Origin: Lysinibacillus timonensis
GTDB taxonomy: Bacteria; Bacillota; Bacilli; Bacillales_A; Planococcaceae
DNA length: 64,000 bases
NCBI RefSeq assembly: GCF_900291985.1
Contig: NZ_LT985980.1
Location: 1,434,001-1,498,000 of the forward strand
Direction of reading: 5' to 3'
Shown one piece after another: positions 30,046 to 40,080 of the stretch (its first letter is position 1; each line of letters starts with the position of its first letter). Under the pieces are notes generated by a model, which was not told the origin of the DNA, ran no database searches, and saw only the letters and a program-made list of their open reading frames with translations. Made by a program: the position numbers and the translations under genes.

Positions 30046-30069
30046 AAGGAACGTTAAAAAACGTTCCTT
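30046..30069 (-). terminator. his operon terminator
   Basis: AAGGAACGTT and AACGTTCCTT form a perfect 10-bp stem around AAAA, with a modest T-rich tail on the minus strand. It lies about 55 nt past hisIE. The rest of 29793-30045 shows no gene. Confidence 0.7.
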
Positions 30070-30124
30070 AGAGATACTTATTCATTATAACACATTTATG
30101 TTAGACGTCATTCATTTTAGATTC

Positions 30125-30763
30125 TTATTTGTGCTTTGTACTAGCTCTTTTTTGGTCATGACGAGCTACAAGCACTTCCAGTACATCATACACACTTACC
30201 TTCTGTTCTTGAAGTAAAACAAGTAAGTGATAAATTAAATCTGCTGCTTCCCATTTCACTTCATTTGCATCACGGTTTTTAGCTCCGATGACAACCTCTG
30301 TTGCCTCTTCTCCAACCTTTTTACAAATTTTATCGATTCCTTCTGTGAATAGATATGTAGTGTAAGCTCCTTCTGGCATTTCGCTTTCACGCTGACGAAT
30401 TACTTCGGCTAAATACGAAATGATGCCAACAGTACCAACTTGGTCGTTTTCAATTAATGTTTCTGTAAAGCAAGAAGTTGTTCCATTGTGGCATGCTGGT
30501 CCAGCTGGTAATACTTCTACTACTAAAGCGTCTTGATCGCAGTCTGCTTTAATCGAAACGACTTTTTGCGTGTTGCCGCTTGTTGCACCTTTATGCCATA
30601 ATTCTTGTCTAGAACGAGAGTAAAACCATGTTTCGCCTGTCTCAATCGTTTTTTGTAAAGATTCTTCATTCATATATGCAACGGTTAATACTTCTTTTGA
30701 TTGTGCATCTTGTACAACTGCTGTTATTAACCCTTTTTCATCAAACTTTAAACCTTCAATCAT
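30125..30763 (-). CDS. hisIE: Bifunctional phosphoribosyl-AMP cyclohydrolase / phosphoribosyl-ATP pyrophosphatase
   Basis: A 212-aa fusion for steps 2 and 3 of histidine synthesis. The HisI half (about 1-110) shows [39 protein letters not shown] and the metal-binding DCDQDAL and CHNGTTSC. The HisE half (about 115-212) has the MazG-like [19 protein letters not shown] and [13 protein letters not shown]. Its start overlaps hisF by 4 nt, so translation is coupled. It is the last gene of the operon. Confidence 0.96.
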   Translation of the reverse strand: MIEGLKFDEKGLITAVVQDAQSKEVLTVAYMNEESLQKTIETGETWFYSRSRQELWHKGATSGNTQKVVSIKADCDQDALVVEVLPAGPACHNGTTSCFTETLIENDQVGTVGIISYLAEVIRQRESEMPEGAYTTYLFTEGIDKICKKVGEEATEVVIGAKNRDANEVKWEAADLIYHLLVLLQEQKVSVYDVLEVLVARHDQKRASTKHK

Positions 30764-31518
30764 CTGACACTTACTCCTTTTTCGCGTAAGTAGGTTTTTA
30801 CTTCTGCTACGCTCGTTTCTTTGTAGTGGAAAATAGAAGCTGCTAAAGCTGCATCTGTATCCACGTCTTGTAGAACTGCTCTAAAGTGTTCTTTATTGCC
30901 TGCACCACCACTTGCAATGACAGGTACAGTTACAGCATCTCGAACTGCCTTCGTTAACGCTAAATCAAAGCCTGTTTTTTCACCATCTTGGTTCATACTT
31001 GTTAATAAAATCTCACCCGCTCCGAGACGAACTGCCTCTTTTGCCCAATCAACCGCTTTCCATTCAGTTTTATTGCGGCCACCGTGCGTATAAACCATCC
31101 AAGTACCATCTTCTTCACTGAATCTAGCATCAATGGCAACAACGATACATTGACTCCCGAAGAAATCAGCACCTTCTTTAATTAGTTCTGGGCGAAGTAT
31201 TGCAGATGTGTTAACAGATACTTTATCTGCACCTGCACGTAATATACGTTTCATATCATCTAAAGTACGAATTCCACCACCAACTGTAAATGGAATAGCT
31301 AAAGATGCAGCTGTCTTACGTACAACATCAACCATCGTTTCGCGACCTTCATGGGAAGCAGAAATATCTAAAAATACTAGCTCATCTGCACCTTGTTCAT
31401 CGTAAAATGTTGCAAGCTCCACAGGATCCCCTGCGTCTCTTAGTTCAACAAATTGAATGCCTTTTACAACGCGGCCTTCTTTTACATCAAGGCATGGAAT
31501 AATTCGTTTTGTTAACAT
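30760..31518 (-). CDS. hisF: Imidazole glycerol phosphate synthase cyclase subunit HisF
   Basis: A 252-aa (beta/alpha)8 barrel with catalytic Asp residues in [16 protein letters not shown] and [10 protein letters not shown]. It uses ammonia from HisH to make imidazole glycerol phosphate and AICAR. The start at 31518 (MLTKRI) has GGAGGG upstream and overlaps hisH by 7 nt. This is clearly HisF, not HisA, and no HisA frame lies between hisH and hisF, where that gene normally sits. Confidence 0.96.
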   Translation of the reverse strand: MLTKRIIPCLDVKEGRVVKGIQFVELRDAGDPVELATFYDEQGADELVFLDISASHEGRETMVDVVRKTAASLAIPFTVGGGIRTLDDMKRILRAGADKVSVNTSAILRPELIKEGADFFGSQCIVVAIDARFSEEDGTWMVYTHGGRNKTEWKAVDWAKEAVRLGAGEILLTSMNQDGEKTGFDLALTKAVRDAVTVPVIASGGAGNKEHFRAVLQDVDTDAALAASIFHYKETSVAEVKTYLREKGVSVR

Positions 31519-32141
31519 GTAGAACCCTCCACTCCTTTTAACCATTGTTCAAGTAAAAACATGCCGAATTTACCTGATTTTTCAGGGTGGAACTGCATCC
31601 CCGTGAAACTTCCATTTTTCATAATACCAGGTACTTTTACGCCTTCATAATCTGCATAGCCGACTAGTTCTTCTTGTGCAAATTCTGTTGCGTAAAATGA
31701 GTGTACAAAATAAACGAATCGTTCCTCAGGCATTTTACTCTCTTCTAGCCATTCTGGTATATTGGCAAATTGTAAGTCGTTCCATCCCATGTGCGGAATA
31801 CGAGATACACCTTCAAATCGTTTAATATGGCCTTTGAAAATGCCAAGCCCCTCCGTTAACTCTACTTCATCACTTTTTTCAAAAAGTAATTGCATTCCTA
31901 AACAAATGCCTAAAAGCGTTTTATTTTGCTGTTTTTGCTCTTTAATAAAAACATCCAATTTTGTTTCAGATAGGCGTTTCATTGCATCTGGAAAGGCACC
32001 TACTCCTGGTAAAATTAAAGCATCACAAGCGCTTAATTCTGTTTCATCTGAAGAGATAACCGGATCGCAATTTAATCGTTTTAGCGCTTGTTCCACACTA
32101 AATAAATTCCCCATCCCATAATCAATTACGCCTATTCTCAT
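31512..32141 (-). CDS. hisH: Imidazole glycerol phosphate synthase glutaminase subunit HisH
   Basis: A 209-aa class I glutamine amidotransferase. The triad is visible: nucleophile Cys in [12 protein letters not shown] and His/Glu in QFHPEKSG. It supplies ammonia to HisF. The start overlaps hisB by 4 nt, and the end overlaps hisF. Confidence 0.96.
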   Translation of the reverse strand: MRIGVIDYGMGNLFSVEQALKRLNCDPVISSDETELSACDALILPGVGAFPDAMKRLSETKLDVFIKEQKQQNKTLLGICLGMQLLFEKSDEVELTEGLGIFKGHIKRFEGVSRIPHMGWNDLQFANIPEWLEESKMPEERFVYFVHSFYATEFAQEELVGYADYEGVKVPGIMKNGSFTGMQFHPEKSGKFGMFLLEQWLKGVEGSTC

Positions 32142-32743
32142 GTTAACAATCCTTTCGTAGAAGGCACACCTTTCACACGTGGATCAATTTGTACTGCATC
32201 ATCAATTGCACGTGCTAATGCTTTAAAGATGGCTTCAATGATGTGGTGTGTATTTTGACCATATGGCACAATAACATGCACGTTCATTCGAGCTTCTAAT
32301 GCAAACTTCCATAAAAATTCATGCACTAGTTCCGTATCAAACGTTCCTACTTTGTCTGTTAGTTGAGGTGTTACACGATATTCTAAGTGTGGACGGTTCG
32401 AGCAGTCAATCACAACTTGAGCTAATGCATCATCCATAGGAACAAAAGCATTCCCATAGCGTTTAATGCCCTTTTTATCACCTAAAGCTTCACGAACGAC
32501 TTGTCCTAATACAATCCCAACATCTTCTGTAGTGTGATGGTCATCAATGTGCGTATCGCCATTTGCAAGTATCTTTCCATCAAATAATCCGTGCTTAACG
32601 AAAAGGTCAAGCATATGGTCCATAAACGGAACACCTGTATTGACTTCTGCTTTCCCTTCTCCGTCTAAATCTAATTCAACACTGATTTGTGTTTCGTTTG
32701 TCTTACGTTCTATTTTGGCGTATCTTCTTTTTTGTTCAGTCAT
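32138..32743 (-). CDS. hisB: Imidazoleglycerol-phosphate dehydratase
   Basis: A 201-aa monofunctional HisB (no phosphatase half). Mn-binding motifs are seen: FMDHMLDLFVKHG, DTHIDDHHTTEDVGI, and the second HNTHHIIEA-like element (GQNTHHIIEAIFKALARA). It converts imidazole glycerol phosphate to imidazole acetol phosphate. A 66-nt spacer separates it from hisD. Confidence 0.96.
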   Translation of the reverse strand: MTEQKRRYAKIERKTNETQISVELDLDGEGKAEVNTGVPFMDHMLDLFVKHGLFDGKILANGDTHIDDHHTTEDVGIVLGQVVREALGDKKGIKRYGNAFVPMDDALAQVVIDCSNRPHLEYRVTPQLTDKVGTFDTELVHEFLWKFALEARMNVHVIVPYGQNTHHIIEAIFKALARAIDDAVQIDPRVKGVPSTKGLLT

Positions 32744-32809
32744 GTCTATTCTCCTTTTTCCGAGTGTTGTCCCGGTGCAACGTCGGTAAAACTCATCCCG
32801 AGCGAAGTT

Positions 32810-34084
32810 TTACTTTGACCATCCACGTGATTCTACTGCACGTGCATGTCCTTCTAAACCTTCCATTCTTGCAAGTCTCGCAATTTTCGGTGCATTTTCT
32901 GCCCACGTTTTTTCACTATAGTAAACCGCATTCGTTCTTTTAATAAAATCATCTACATTTAGTCCACTTGCAAATCTAGCAGTACTATTTGTTGGTAAGA
33001 CGTGATTAGTTCCTGCAAAATAATCTCCGACAGGTTCAGAACTATAGCGTCCTACGAAGATTGCGCCTGCGTGACGTATTTGCTCTGACACCACTTCCGC
33101 ATTCTCTGTCATCACTTCTAAATGTTCAGGAGCTAAAGAGTTAACTGCAGCTACTGCTTGTTCCATTGTATCAGCTATATAAATTTGACCAAAGTTTTCA
33201 ATTGATTTACGAGCAATTTCTTCTCTTGGCAAGTCGCTTAATTGTTTCTCAACTTGTGTAGCTACTTCGTTTGCAAGCTGTTCACTTGTTGTGATTAACA
33301 CAGCACAAGCTAATGGATCATGTTCTGCTTGAGATAATAAATCCGCAGCCACTTCATCAGCAAAAGCAGTATCGTCTGCTAACACGCATATTTCACTTGG
33401 TCCTGCAATCATATCAATTGCCACTTCACCGAATACTTCACGTTTTGCTAATGCGACAAAGATATTTCCAGGTCCAGTAATTTTATCTACTGGTGCAATT
33501 GTTTCTGTCCCATAGGCAAGTGCTGCTATCGCTTGGGCGCCTCCGACTTTATAAATCTCAGAAACTCCTAAGATTGATGCAGCCACGAGGACAGCAGCAG
33601 GTAATTTTCCATCTTTGCCGGTAGGAGAGGTGATAACAATTCTTTCGACACCAGCCACTTGAGCAGGAATCACATTCATTAATACTGATGAAGGGTACGC
33701 AGCAGATCCACCTGGTACATAGAGTCCAACCGCATCAAGAGGAATGATACGTTGTGATAACCATGAACCATTTGCTAGTGGTAGCTTGTAGCCGTCTCTT
33801 TTTTGTGCTTCGTGATAATAGCGAATGTTTTCTGCAGCTTCTTCTAAATCTTGTTTGAGCTGAGGGTCAAAGTTCGCAACTGCTTCATCTATTTCACTTT
33901 GTAATACTCGAAAATTTTGTAGTGAAACACCATCCCACATTTCGCTATATTTTCGAACTGCTTGATCTCCATTTTCACGAACATCTTGTAATACTTGGCG
34001 TACCGTTTTCAGTTGTTCTTCATTGCCGCCTTCTAATTGTCTTTTTAGTGATATGGCGTTTGTAAGCTTTGTAATTTTCACCAA
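32810..34084 (-). CDS. hisD: Histidinol dehydrogenase
   Basis: A 424-aa enzyme catalysing the last two oxidations to histidine. Conserved stretches include VGLYVPGGSAAYPSSVLMN, KVGGAQAIAALAYGTE, KITGPGNIFVALAKREVFG, IDMIAGPSEI, LSQAEHDPLA (zinc ligands) and APEHLEV. It follows hisG by 12 nt. Confidence 0.97.
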   Translation of the reverse strand: MVKITKLTNAISLKRQLEGGNEEQLKTVRQVLQDVRENGDQAVRKYSEMWDGVSLQNFRVLQSEIDEAVANFDPQLKQDLEEAAENIRYYHEAQKRDGYKLPLANGSWLSQRIIPLDAVGLYVPGGSAAYPSSVLMNVIPAQVAGVERIVITSPTGKDGKLPAAVLVAASILGVSEIYKVGGAQAIAALAYGTETIAPVDKITGPGNIFVALAKREVFGEVAIDMIAGPSEICVLADDTAFADEVAADLLSQAEHDPLACAVLITTSEQLANEVATQVEKQLSDLPREEIARKSIENFGQIYIADTMEQAVAAVNSLAPEHLEVMTENAEVVSEQIRHAGAIFVGRYSSEPVGDYFAGTNHVLPTNSTARFASGLNVDDFIKRTNAVYYSEKTWAENAPKIARLARMEGLEGHARAVESRGWSK

Positions 34085-34096
34085 TAACCCTTCTCT

Positions 34097-34720
34097 CTAA
34101 TTCACTAATTTTTTCAGCCGTGAAACGATCTCTTGGATGCGTGCACTTTTCATTCGATAGCTCACCGGATTTGCAATTAATCGAGAAGAAACGTCTGTAA
34201 TATGTTCATATTCAACAAGACCATTTTCTTTTAAAGTTCTACCTGTTGATACGATGTCAACAATACGATCTGCTAAGCCAATCATTGGAGCAAGTTCAAT
34301 GGAACCATTCAACTCAATAATTTCAACTTGCTCGCCAATTTCTTTATAATAACTCATTGCGATATTCGGATATTTCGTTGCAATTCTTGGTGCAATATCG
34401 TTCATTTTTGTATTTGGTAAACCTGCTGATGCAATATAACATTGGCTTATTTTTAAATCTAATAACTCATGGACATTTCGTTTAAGTTCAAGTAATGTAT
34501 CTTTACCAGCAATCCCAATATCCGCAACACCATGTTCAACATAAACGGGTACATCCATTGGTTTAGCTAAAATAAAGCGAATTTTTTCTTCTGGTATTTC
34601 GATCATTAACTTACGAGACATTTCCACTTCTTCTGGTAAATTAAATCCTGCGTCAATTAACATTTGATACGCTTCTTCAAAAATTCGCCCTTTCGGCATT
34701 GCAATTGTTAATTCTGTCAT
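34097..34720 (-). CDS. hisG: ATP phosphoribosyltransferase, short form
   Basis: A 207-aa HisG, the short type lacking the C-terminal regulatory domain and therefore dependent on HisZ. It has the N-terminal [24 protein letters not shown] and the PRPP-binding loop [18 protein letters not shown]. It catalyses the committed step of histidine synthesis. It overlaps hisZ by 4 nt, matching the hetero-complex of the two proteins. Confidence 0.97.
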   Translation of the reverse strand: MTELTIAMPKGRIFEEAYQMLIDAGFNLPEEVEMSRKLMIEIPEEKIRFILAKPMDVPVYVEHGVADIGIAGKDTLLELKRNVHELLDLKISQCYIASAGLPNTKMNDIAPRIATKYPNIAMSYYKEIGEQVEIIELNGSIELAPMIGLADRIVDIVSTGRTLKENGLVEYEHITDVSSRLIANPVSYRMKSARIQEIVSRLKKLVN

Positions 34721-35883
34721 TGCTCTTTATCCTCCTGGGTAACGTAAACAACTTCATCAAATAAATTGTTAAAGGCGGTTTCGTTTATAAGCCCTTTTTT
34801 CGCTTGTAAAGTAACCAATTTCCCTTCATTTCTTAGGGTATTTGCCTGTTTAAGGGCAGCTGTAAATTGACCCTCTTCAAAAATAACTGCCACTGTTTGT
34901 TCTTGTGATGGTTGAGTAGGTAAAATTTCTAATAATCGATCCACACGAATGCCAAAACCAGTTGCTCCTACATCACTACCGAAATGGTGAAGAAGCCCAT
35001 CATAACGGCCACCATTTCCAAGCGGGAATCCGCTACCTTCTGCAAATAATTCAAAAAGCATGCCTGTGTAGTAGTTCATATGGCTTGATAGTGTAAAATC
35101 AAAGGCAACATACTCTGATAGTTCTGCTAACTCAATAATTTCAGCTAGTTGTCGCATGTAGAATAGCGCATCATTTTTAGAAACGTATTTTTCAATTTGT
35201 TCTATAGATTGGATATTTGCTGCTTCATTAATAAATTGCAGCAATGCATCTGACTTTGTTTTTGGTAAGTCAAAGGAAATCACACTTTCTTCAAACCCAA
35301 CATAATTACGTTCTACTAATAGATTTCTTAATTGATCCGCTTGTTCACTACTCTCGGTATAATCGTTTAAAATACAATTTAATACACCCGCATGACCAAT
35401 CGTTACTTTAAACGATTGGATGCCATAGTTTTGAATCAAATTAATGGCAGTTATGATAACCTCTGCATCTGCGTAAACCGTTTTATCGCCAATGATTTCA
35501 ACACCCATTTGATCGAATTCTGCAGGGCGTCCACCTTCCGTTTGTTGTGCACGGAATACATTTGCAAAATATGCTAAACGTAAAGGAATTTTCTCTTTTA
35601 ATAATTTTGATGTCGCCACACGTGCAATCGGCGTTGTCATATCAGGACGTAGCACTAATGTATTCCCTTGAGTATCTACTAATTTAAATAATGTAGCGTC
35701 ATAGATTACCGACGCTTTTCCAACAGTGTCGTAGTATTCTAATGTTGGAGTTTTAATAAAATCAAACCCACGTGATCGAAGGAAATCACGGCCAACTTCT
35801 TCCACTTCTTTCGATTTTTCATATGTAATCGGGAAAGTATCGCGCATTCCTATCGGTTTTTCGAACATTTTTAAAGATGTCAT
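34717..35883 (-). CDS. hisZ: ATP phosphoribosyltransferase regulatory subunit HisZ
   Basis: A 388-aa paralogue of histidyl-tRNA synthetase without tRNA-charging function. It keeps class II motifs ([40 protein letters not shown]) but serves to complete and regulate short HisG. The start at 35883 ([10 protein letters not shown]) follows AGGAAG. It is the first gene of the operon, 65 nt downstream of a good sigma-A promoter. Confidence 0.95.
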   Translation of the reverse strand: MTSLKMFEKPIGMRDTFPITYEKSKEVEEVGRDFLRSRGFDFIKTPTLEYYDTVGKASVIYDATLFKLVDTQGNTLVLRPDMTTPIARVATSKLLKEKIPLRLAYFANVFRAQQTEGGRPAEFDQMGVEIIGDKTVYADAEVIITAINLIQNYGIQSFKVTIGHAGVLNCILNDYTESSEQADQLRNLLVERNYVGFEESVISFDLPKTKSDALLQFINEAANIQSIEQIEKYVSKNDALFYMRQLAEIIELAELSEYVAFDFTLSSHMNYYTGMLFELFAEGSGFPLGNGGRYDGLLHHFGSDVGATGFGIRVDRLLEILPTQPSQEQTVAVIFEEGQFTAALKQANTLRNEGKLVTLQAKKGLINETAFNNLFDEVVYVTQEDKEQ

Positions 35884-35947
35884 TATTCCACTTCCTAACA
35901 TTTTTACTTTAGTGTGTTAGAGTATTAGAGAACTAGTATATGAAAGA

Positions 35948-35976
35948 ATTGTATCTTAGATGGTGATTTTAGTCAA
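35948..35976 (-). promoter_or_regulatory. his operon promoter
   Basis: Minus strand TTGACT, 17 bp, TACAAT. The leader to hisZ is only about 55 nt, so a T-box is not possible. Immediately upstream, ATAATTAT is repeated and palindromic (about 35977-35996) and could be an operator. Confidence 0.75.
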
Positions 35977-36109
35977 ATAATTATTTAGATAATTATGGCA
36001 CTTTGTATGGTAATTTTAAATGTTGAATTCTCTTTCACGGACAACTTAATGCTATTTTTAATTCGTTTTGTCCAAGGAGGCCCTTCTCTCGAGGATATTT
36101 TACTGCTAT

Positions 36110-37625
36110 TGTTTAAGCGTTTAGTCTCATAGAACGCTTCTACGAGACACTTCATCAACCCTTCTCCATCGTTTTGTCCCATAGAACCCTTCTACGAAAC
36201 ATTTCGTCAACCCATCTCCATCGTTTTGTCCCATAGAACCCTTCTACGAAACATTTCCCACTTGCTTCCCCATCGTTTTGTCCCATAGAACGCTCCTACG
36301 AGACACTTCGTCAACCCTTCTCCATCGTTTTGTCCCATAGAACCCTTCTACGAAACATTTCCCACTTGCTTCTCCATCGTTTTGTCCTATAGAACGCTCC
36401 TACGAAACATTTCGCCAACCCATCTCCATCGTTTTGTCCCATAGAACGCTCCTACGAGACACTTCGTCACCGTTTCTTCATCGTTCTGTCCCATAGAACG
36501 CTCCTACGAGACACTTCGTCAACCCTTCTCAATCGTTCTGTCCCATAGAACCCTTCTACGAAACATTTCCCACTTGCTTCCCCATCGTTTTGTCCCATAG
36601 AACGCTCCTACGAGACACTTCGTCAACCCTTCTCCATCGTTTTGTCCCATAGAACCCTTCTACGAAACATTTCCCACTTGCTTCTCCATCGTTTTGTCCT
36701 ATAGAACGCTCCTACGAAACATTTCGTCAACCCATCTCCATCGTTTTGTCCCATAGAACGCTCCTACGAGACACTTCGTCACCGTTTCTTCATCGTTCTG
36801 TCCCATAGAACGCTCCTACGAGACACTTCGTCAACCCTTCTCCATCGTTTTGTCCCATAGAACCCTTCTACGAAACATTTCCCACTTGCTTCCCCATCGT
36901 TTTGTCCCATAGAACGCTTCTACGAAACATTTCGTCAACCCTTCTTCATCGTTTTGTCCCATAGAACCCTTCTACGAAACATTTCCCACTTGCTTCTCCA
37001 TCGTTTTGTCCTATAGAACGCTCCTACGAAACATTTCGTCAACCCATCTCCATCGTTTTGTCCCATAGAACGCTCCTACGAGACACTTCGTCACCGTTTC
37101 TTCATCGTTCTGTCCCATAGAACGCTCCTACGAAACATTTCGTCAACCCATCTCCATCGTTTTGTCCCATAGAACGCTCCTACGAGACACTTCGTCAACC
37201 CTTCTCCATCGTTTTGTCCCATAGAACCCTTCTACGAAACATTTCCCACTTGCTTCTCCATCGTTTTGTCCTATAGAACGCTCCTACGAAACATTTCCCA
37301 CTTGCTTCCCCATCGTTATGTCCCATAGAACGCTCCTACGAGACACTTCGTCAACCCTTCTTCATCGTTTTGTCCCATAGAACCCTTCTACGAAACATTT
37401 CCCACTTGCTTCCCCATCGTTTTGTCCCATAGAAAGCTCCTACGAGACACTTCGTCACCGTTTCTTCATCGTTCTGTCCCATAGAACCCTTCTACGAAAC
37501 ATTTCCCACTTGCTTCTCCATCGTTTTGTCCCATAGAAAGCTCCTACGAGACACTTCGTCAACCCTTCTCCATCGTTTTGTCCCATAGAACGCTCTCACA
37601 AACCATTTCGAACGTGCCCTCTAAG
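36110..37625. repeat. 52-bp minisatellite array, about 29 units
   Basis: The phrase CCATAGAA recurs every 51-53 bp from about 36128 to 37584. Two main unit types alternate: one with GCTCCTACGAGAC and one with CCCTTCTACGAAAC. A six-unit block (about 313 bp) beginning near 36283 is repeated in the same order from near 36596, showing segmental duplication. On the minus strand each unit contains arms GTCTCGTAGGA or GTTTCGTAGAA and TTCTATGGGAC three bases apart, which pair over 11 positions if G-U is allowed. No credible gene is present. 37626-37930 shows nothing recognisable. Confidence 0.93.
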
Positions 37626-37931
37626 TAGCGCCTCTTCCAACGTCTATTGGAATAATCATTCAGAACTTTAATACTCATCTAAACGAAAAGGACTTAATTA
37701 TCCTTAGCTCTACCAGTATTGCTCCATTAGACACCTGTGCAAAGCTTAAGCACACTACACTTGCTATTTTAACTATACTAAAACGCCAACAAGACCTACA
37801 GAACTTAACTCTCCAATATAGATATCCCGTACAAGATTGTATTTTGCACTTTATCATCCACTATTTACCTACCCCATGATGCTCCAATATATCAGTCAAC
37901 TCAACTCCGGTCATCTTCCTTCCCACCAAAA

Positions 37932-37976
37932 ACAAAAAAACAAAAAAACAAAAAACCCACTACCGAAATAGTGAGT
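37932..37976 (-). terminator. Terminator of the hprK-lgt-ppaX-yvoF operon
   Basis: Minus strand ACTCACTA, loop TTTCGG, TAGTGGGT, then three consecutive T-runs. It lies just after yvoF. Confidence 0.85.
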
Positions 37977-37994
37977 CCGAAATCGATTATATCT

Positions 37995-38528
37995 TTATCC
38001 ATTTTGCCATTGTGCAATATCGTTCTTTTTTCTCTCCGCCATTTCTTCAGCGGTGAAAATGATTCGCATCGGGTTTCCACCACACATTGCCCCGGCTGGA
38101 ACATCTTTATGAACCAATGTTGCAGCCGACACAATTGCCCCATCACCAATTTCAACACCAGGTAATATGGTAGAATTAGCACCAATCATTACATTGCTAC
38201 CAATTTTCACATCGCCGAGTCGATATTCATCTATTAAATATTCGTGTGCTAAAATTGTCGTGTTAAACCCTATAATAGAATTTTCGCCAATCGAGATTCG
38301 TTCAGGAAACATTGTGTCAGGCATTACCATTAAGGCCAACGATGTTTTATCGCCAATTTTCATCTTTAAAAAGGTACGGTACATCCAATTTTTCCAACTC
38401 ATAAATGGCGTAATACGGCCAATTTGAACAAATATAAAGCATTTCATTACCTTCCAAAACGAAACAGTTCTATAAACATGCCATAATGAATTTGCTCCTT
38501 CTACCTTATATCGTTCCGTCCTTCTCAT
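37995..38528 (-). CDS. yvoF: Hexapeptide-repeat acyltransferase (YvoF-like)
   Basis: A 177-aa left-handed beta-helix protein. The repeats appear as ISIGENSIIGFNTTILAHEYLI, VKIGSNVMIGANSTILPGVEIGDGAIVSAATLVHKDVPAGAMCGGNPMRII, the typical C-terminal closing of the LacA/WbbJ family; catalytic His is likely in AHEYL. The acceptor is unknown. Gene order after ppaX matches B. subtilis yvoF, 4 nt downstream of ppaX. Confidence 0.9.
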   Translation of the reverse strand: MRRTERYKVEGANSLWHVYRTVSFWKVMKCFIFVQIGRITPFMSWKNWMYRTFLKMKIGDKTSLALMVMPDTMFPERISIGENSIIGFNTTILAHEYLIDEYRLGDVKIGSNVMIGANSTILPGVEIGDGAIVSAATLVHKDVPAGAMCGGNPMRIIFTAEEMAERKKNDIAQWQNG

Positions 38529-38532
38529 ATTA

Positions 38533-39168
38533 TTAAGACTCCTTCACAATCGTCAATAAGTCAGACATATGTTGAAGAATATAATCTGGATTAAATTGTT
38601 TTAAAAACGCTTCACCTTTTAATGACCACGCAACTCCTGCAGTTTTGACACCTGCATTTTTCCCCGCTTCAATATCATGATAATTATCTCCAATCATCAT
38701 GGTCTCTTCTTTGGCAACTCCTAATTTTTCAAGAGCTAACAAAACAGGTTCTGGATCCGGTTTAACGTGTTTCACATCTTCAAGACCTACCAAAAATTCA
38801 AATAAATGATTAGCACCCATTAAGTTTAATCCACGTTCAATTGTGTCTCTTCTTTTCGTAGATACAATTGCTAAGCGTATTCCTAAACGTTTCAATTGCT
38901 CTAATGTTTCAATAACCCCTTCATATTCCGTCACCAATTCATCATGGTGTTCGTGATTCCACTGACGGTATTTCAAAACCATGTCGTCTACTTCATTAGG
39001 AGTAATTTGTTCAAACGTTTCGGTTAATGAAGGTCCAATAAATTGGATACAATCATCAGGTGTATATTTTCCGGGAAATTTCTCCTCTAAAACATGCATA
39101 AATGTTTGAATGATGAGATCATTTGTATTGAGTAATGTTCCATCAAAATCAAATAACAAAGCTTTCAT
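38533..39168 (-). CDS. ppaX: Pyrophosphatase PpaX (HAD family)
   Basis: A 211-aa HAD hydrolase: nucleophile DFDGTLLNTND, motif II VSTKRRD, Lys in KPDPEPV, and motif IV MIGDNYHDIEAGKNAG. PpaX hydrolyses pyrophosphate released when HprK dephosphorylates HPr-Ser-P, fitting its place in the hprK operon. The start at 39168 (MKALLFDFDG) follows AAGGAG; the upstream extension is not needed. Confidence 0.94.
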   Translation of the reverse strand: MKALLFDFDGTLLNTNDLIIQTFMHVLEEKFPGKYTPDDCIQFIGPSLTETFEQITPNEVDDMVLKYRQWNHEHHDELVTEYEGVIETLEQLKRLGIRLAIVSTKRRDTIERGLNLMGANHLFEFLVGLEDVKHVKPDPEPVLLALEKLGVAKEETMMIGDNYHDIEAGKNAGVKTAGVAWSLKGEAFLKQFNPDYILQHMSDLLTIVKES

Positions 39169-39218
39169 TAATCTGTAACTCCTTTTATTGGTTTCAGGAA
39201 TCATCTGCTTTAAACTAA

Positions 39219-40040
39219 TTATTTATCTTTATATCGAACGATTGGGCGAACTTTTACTCGTCGATAAATAATGACAACAATCCCAATTACAACTCCTAAT
39301 ATTGACACAAACTGAGCAGTTCGAATATCTAAACCGAATAAAAATAAGCTGTCTGTACGCATACCTTCGATAAAGAAACGTCCAATTGAGTACCAAATTA
39401 CATAGGTGAAGAAAATTTCACCGCGTTGTAAATTCACTTTTCTTAAAATTAATAAAAGAATAAGTCCTAATACATTCCACAACGATTCATAAAGAAAAGT
39501 TGGGTGTACATGTGTACCAAGCTCTTCTATATACATTTGATCAATAATCCAATTTGGAAGCATTAAACTGCGTAGAAATTCTTCAGATACAGGGCCACCA
39601 TATGCTTCTTGATTCATAAAGTTACCCCAACGACCAACAATTTGGCCAATTAAAATACTTGGTGCTGCAATATCTGCAACTTTTAAAAAACTAATTCCTT
39701 TTTTACGACAAAATACTAATGCCGTAATGATAGCCCCAATTAATGCACCATGAATCGCGATACCGCCATTCCAAATTTGTATAATTTTATCGGGGTTAGC
39801 ACCATAGTAATCCCACTCCATTGCTACATAATAAATACGGGCACTAATGATGGAAATTGGTATTGCCCAAATGAGCAAATCAGCGAAAAAGTCCTTTGGT
39901 AAACCTCGCTTTGTCGCTTCACTTTGACCAACGATATAGGCTAGTACAATACCACTGGCAATCAATATCCCATACCAACGCACTTCAATACTTCCAATTG
40001 AAAAGGCAACTGGATTAATATCTAACAACAACAAATTCAT
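39219..40040 (-). CDS. lgt: Prolipoprotein diacylglyceryl transferase
   Basis: A 273-aa membrane enzyme with about seven hydrophobic segments and the Lgt signature [16 protein letters not shown]. It attaches diacylglycerol from phosphatidylglycerol to the lipobox Cys of prolipoproteins; substrates in this window include the cytochrome, YtkA-like and propeller lipoproteins. It is 40 nt after hprK. Confidence 0.97.
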   Translation of the reverse strand: MNLLLLDINPVAFSIGSIEVRWYGILIASGIVLAYIVGQSEATKRGLPKDFFADLLIWAIPISIISARIYYVAMEWDYYGANPDKIIQIWNGGIAIHGALIGAIITALVFCRKKGISFLKVADIAAPSILIGQIVGRWGNFMNQEAYGGPVSEEFLRSLMLPNWIIDQMYIEELGTHVHPTFLYESLWNVLGLILLLILRKVNLQRGEIFFTYVIWYSIGRFFIEGMRTDSLFLFGLDIRTAQFVSILGVVIGIVVIIYRRVKVRPIVRYKDK

Positions 40041-40080
40041 TTGTTTTCTCCTCTCTAAGTAGAAGCATACTCATTCGAAC

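Noticed and set aside
30760-31518. Possibility that the barrel gene is HisA
   Set aside because: The N-terminus [16 protein letters not shown] and the IDARF motif are those of HisF; HisA begins differently.
35884-35990. T-box or other riboswitch before hisZ
   Set aside because: The promoter at 35948-35976 leaves a leader of only about 55 nt, too short, and no T-box sequence is seen.
36110-37625. CRISPR array
   Set aside because: Units are contiguous and similar throughout, with no unique spacers between conserved repeats, and no cas genes are near.
37668-37930. Short frames between the 52-bp array and the yvoF terminator
   Set aside because: No ribosome site, no recognisable domain, and composition like non-coding DNA.
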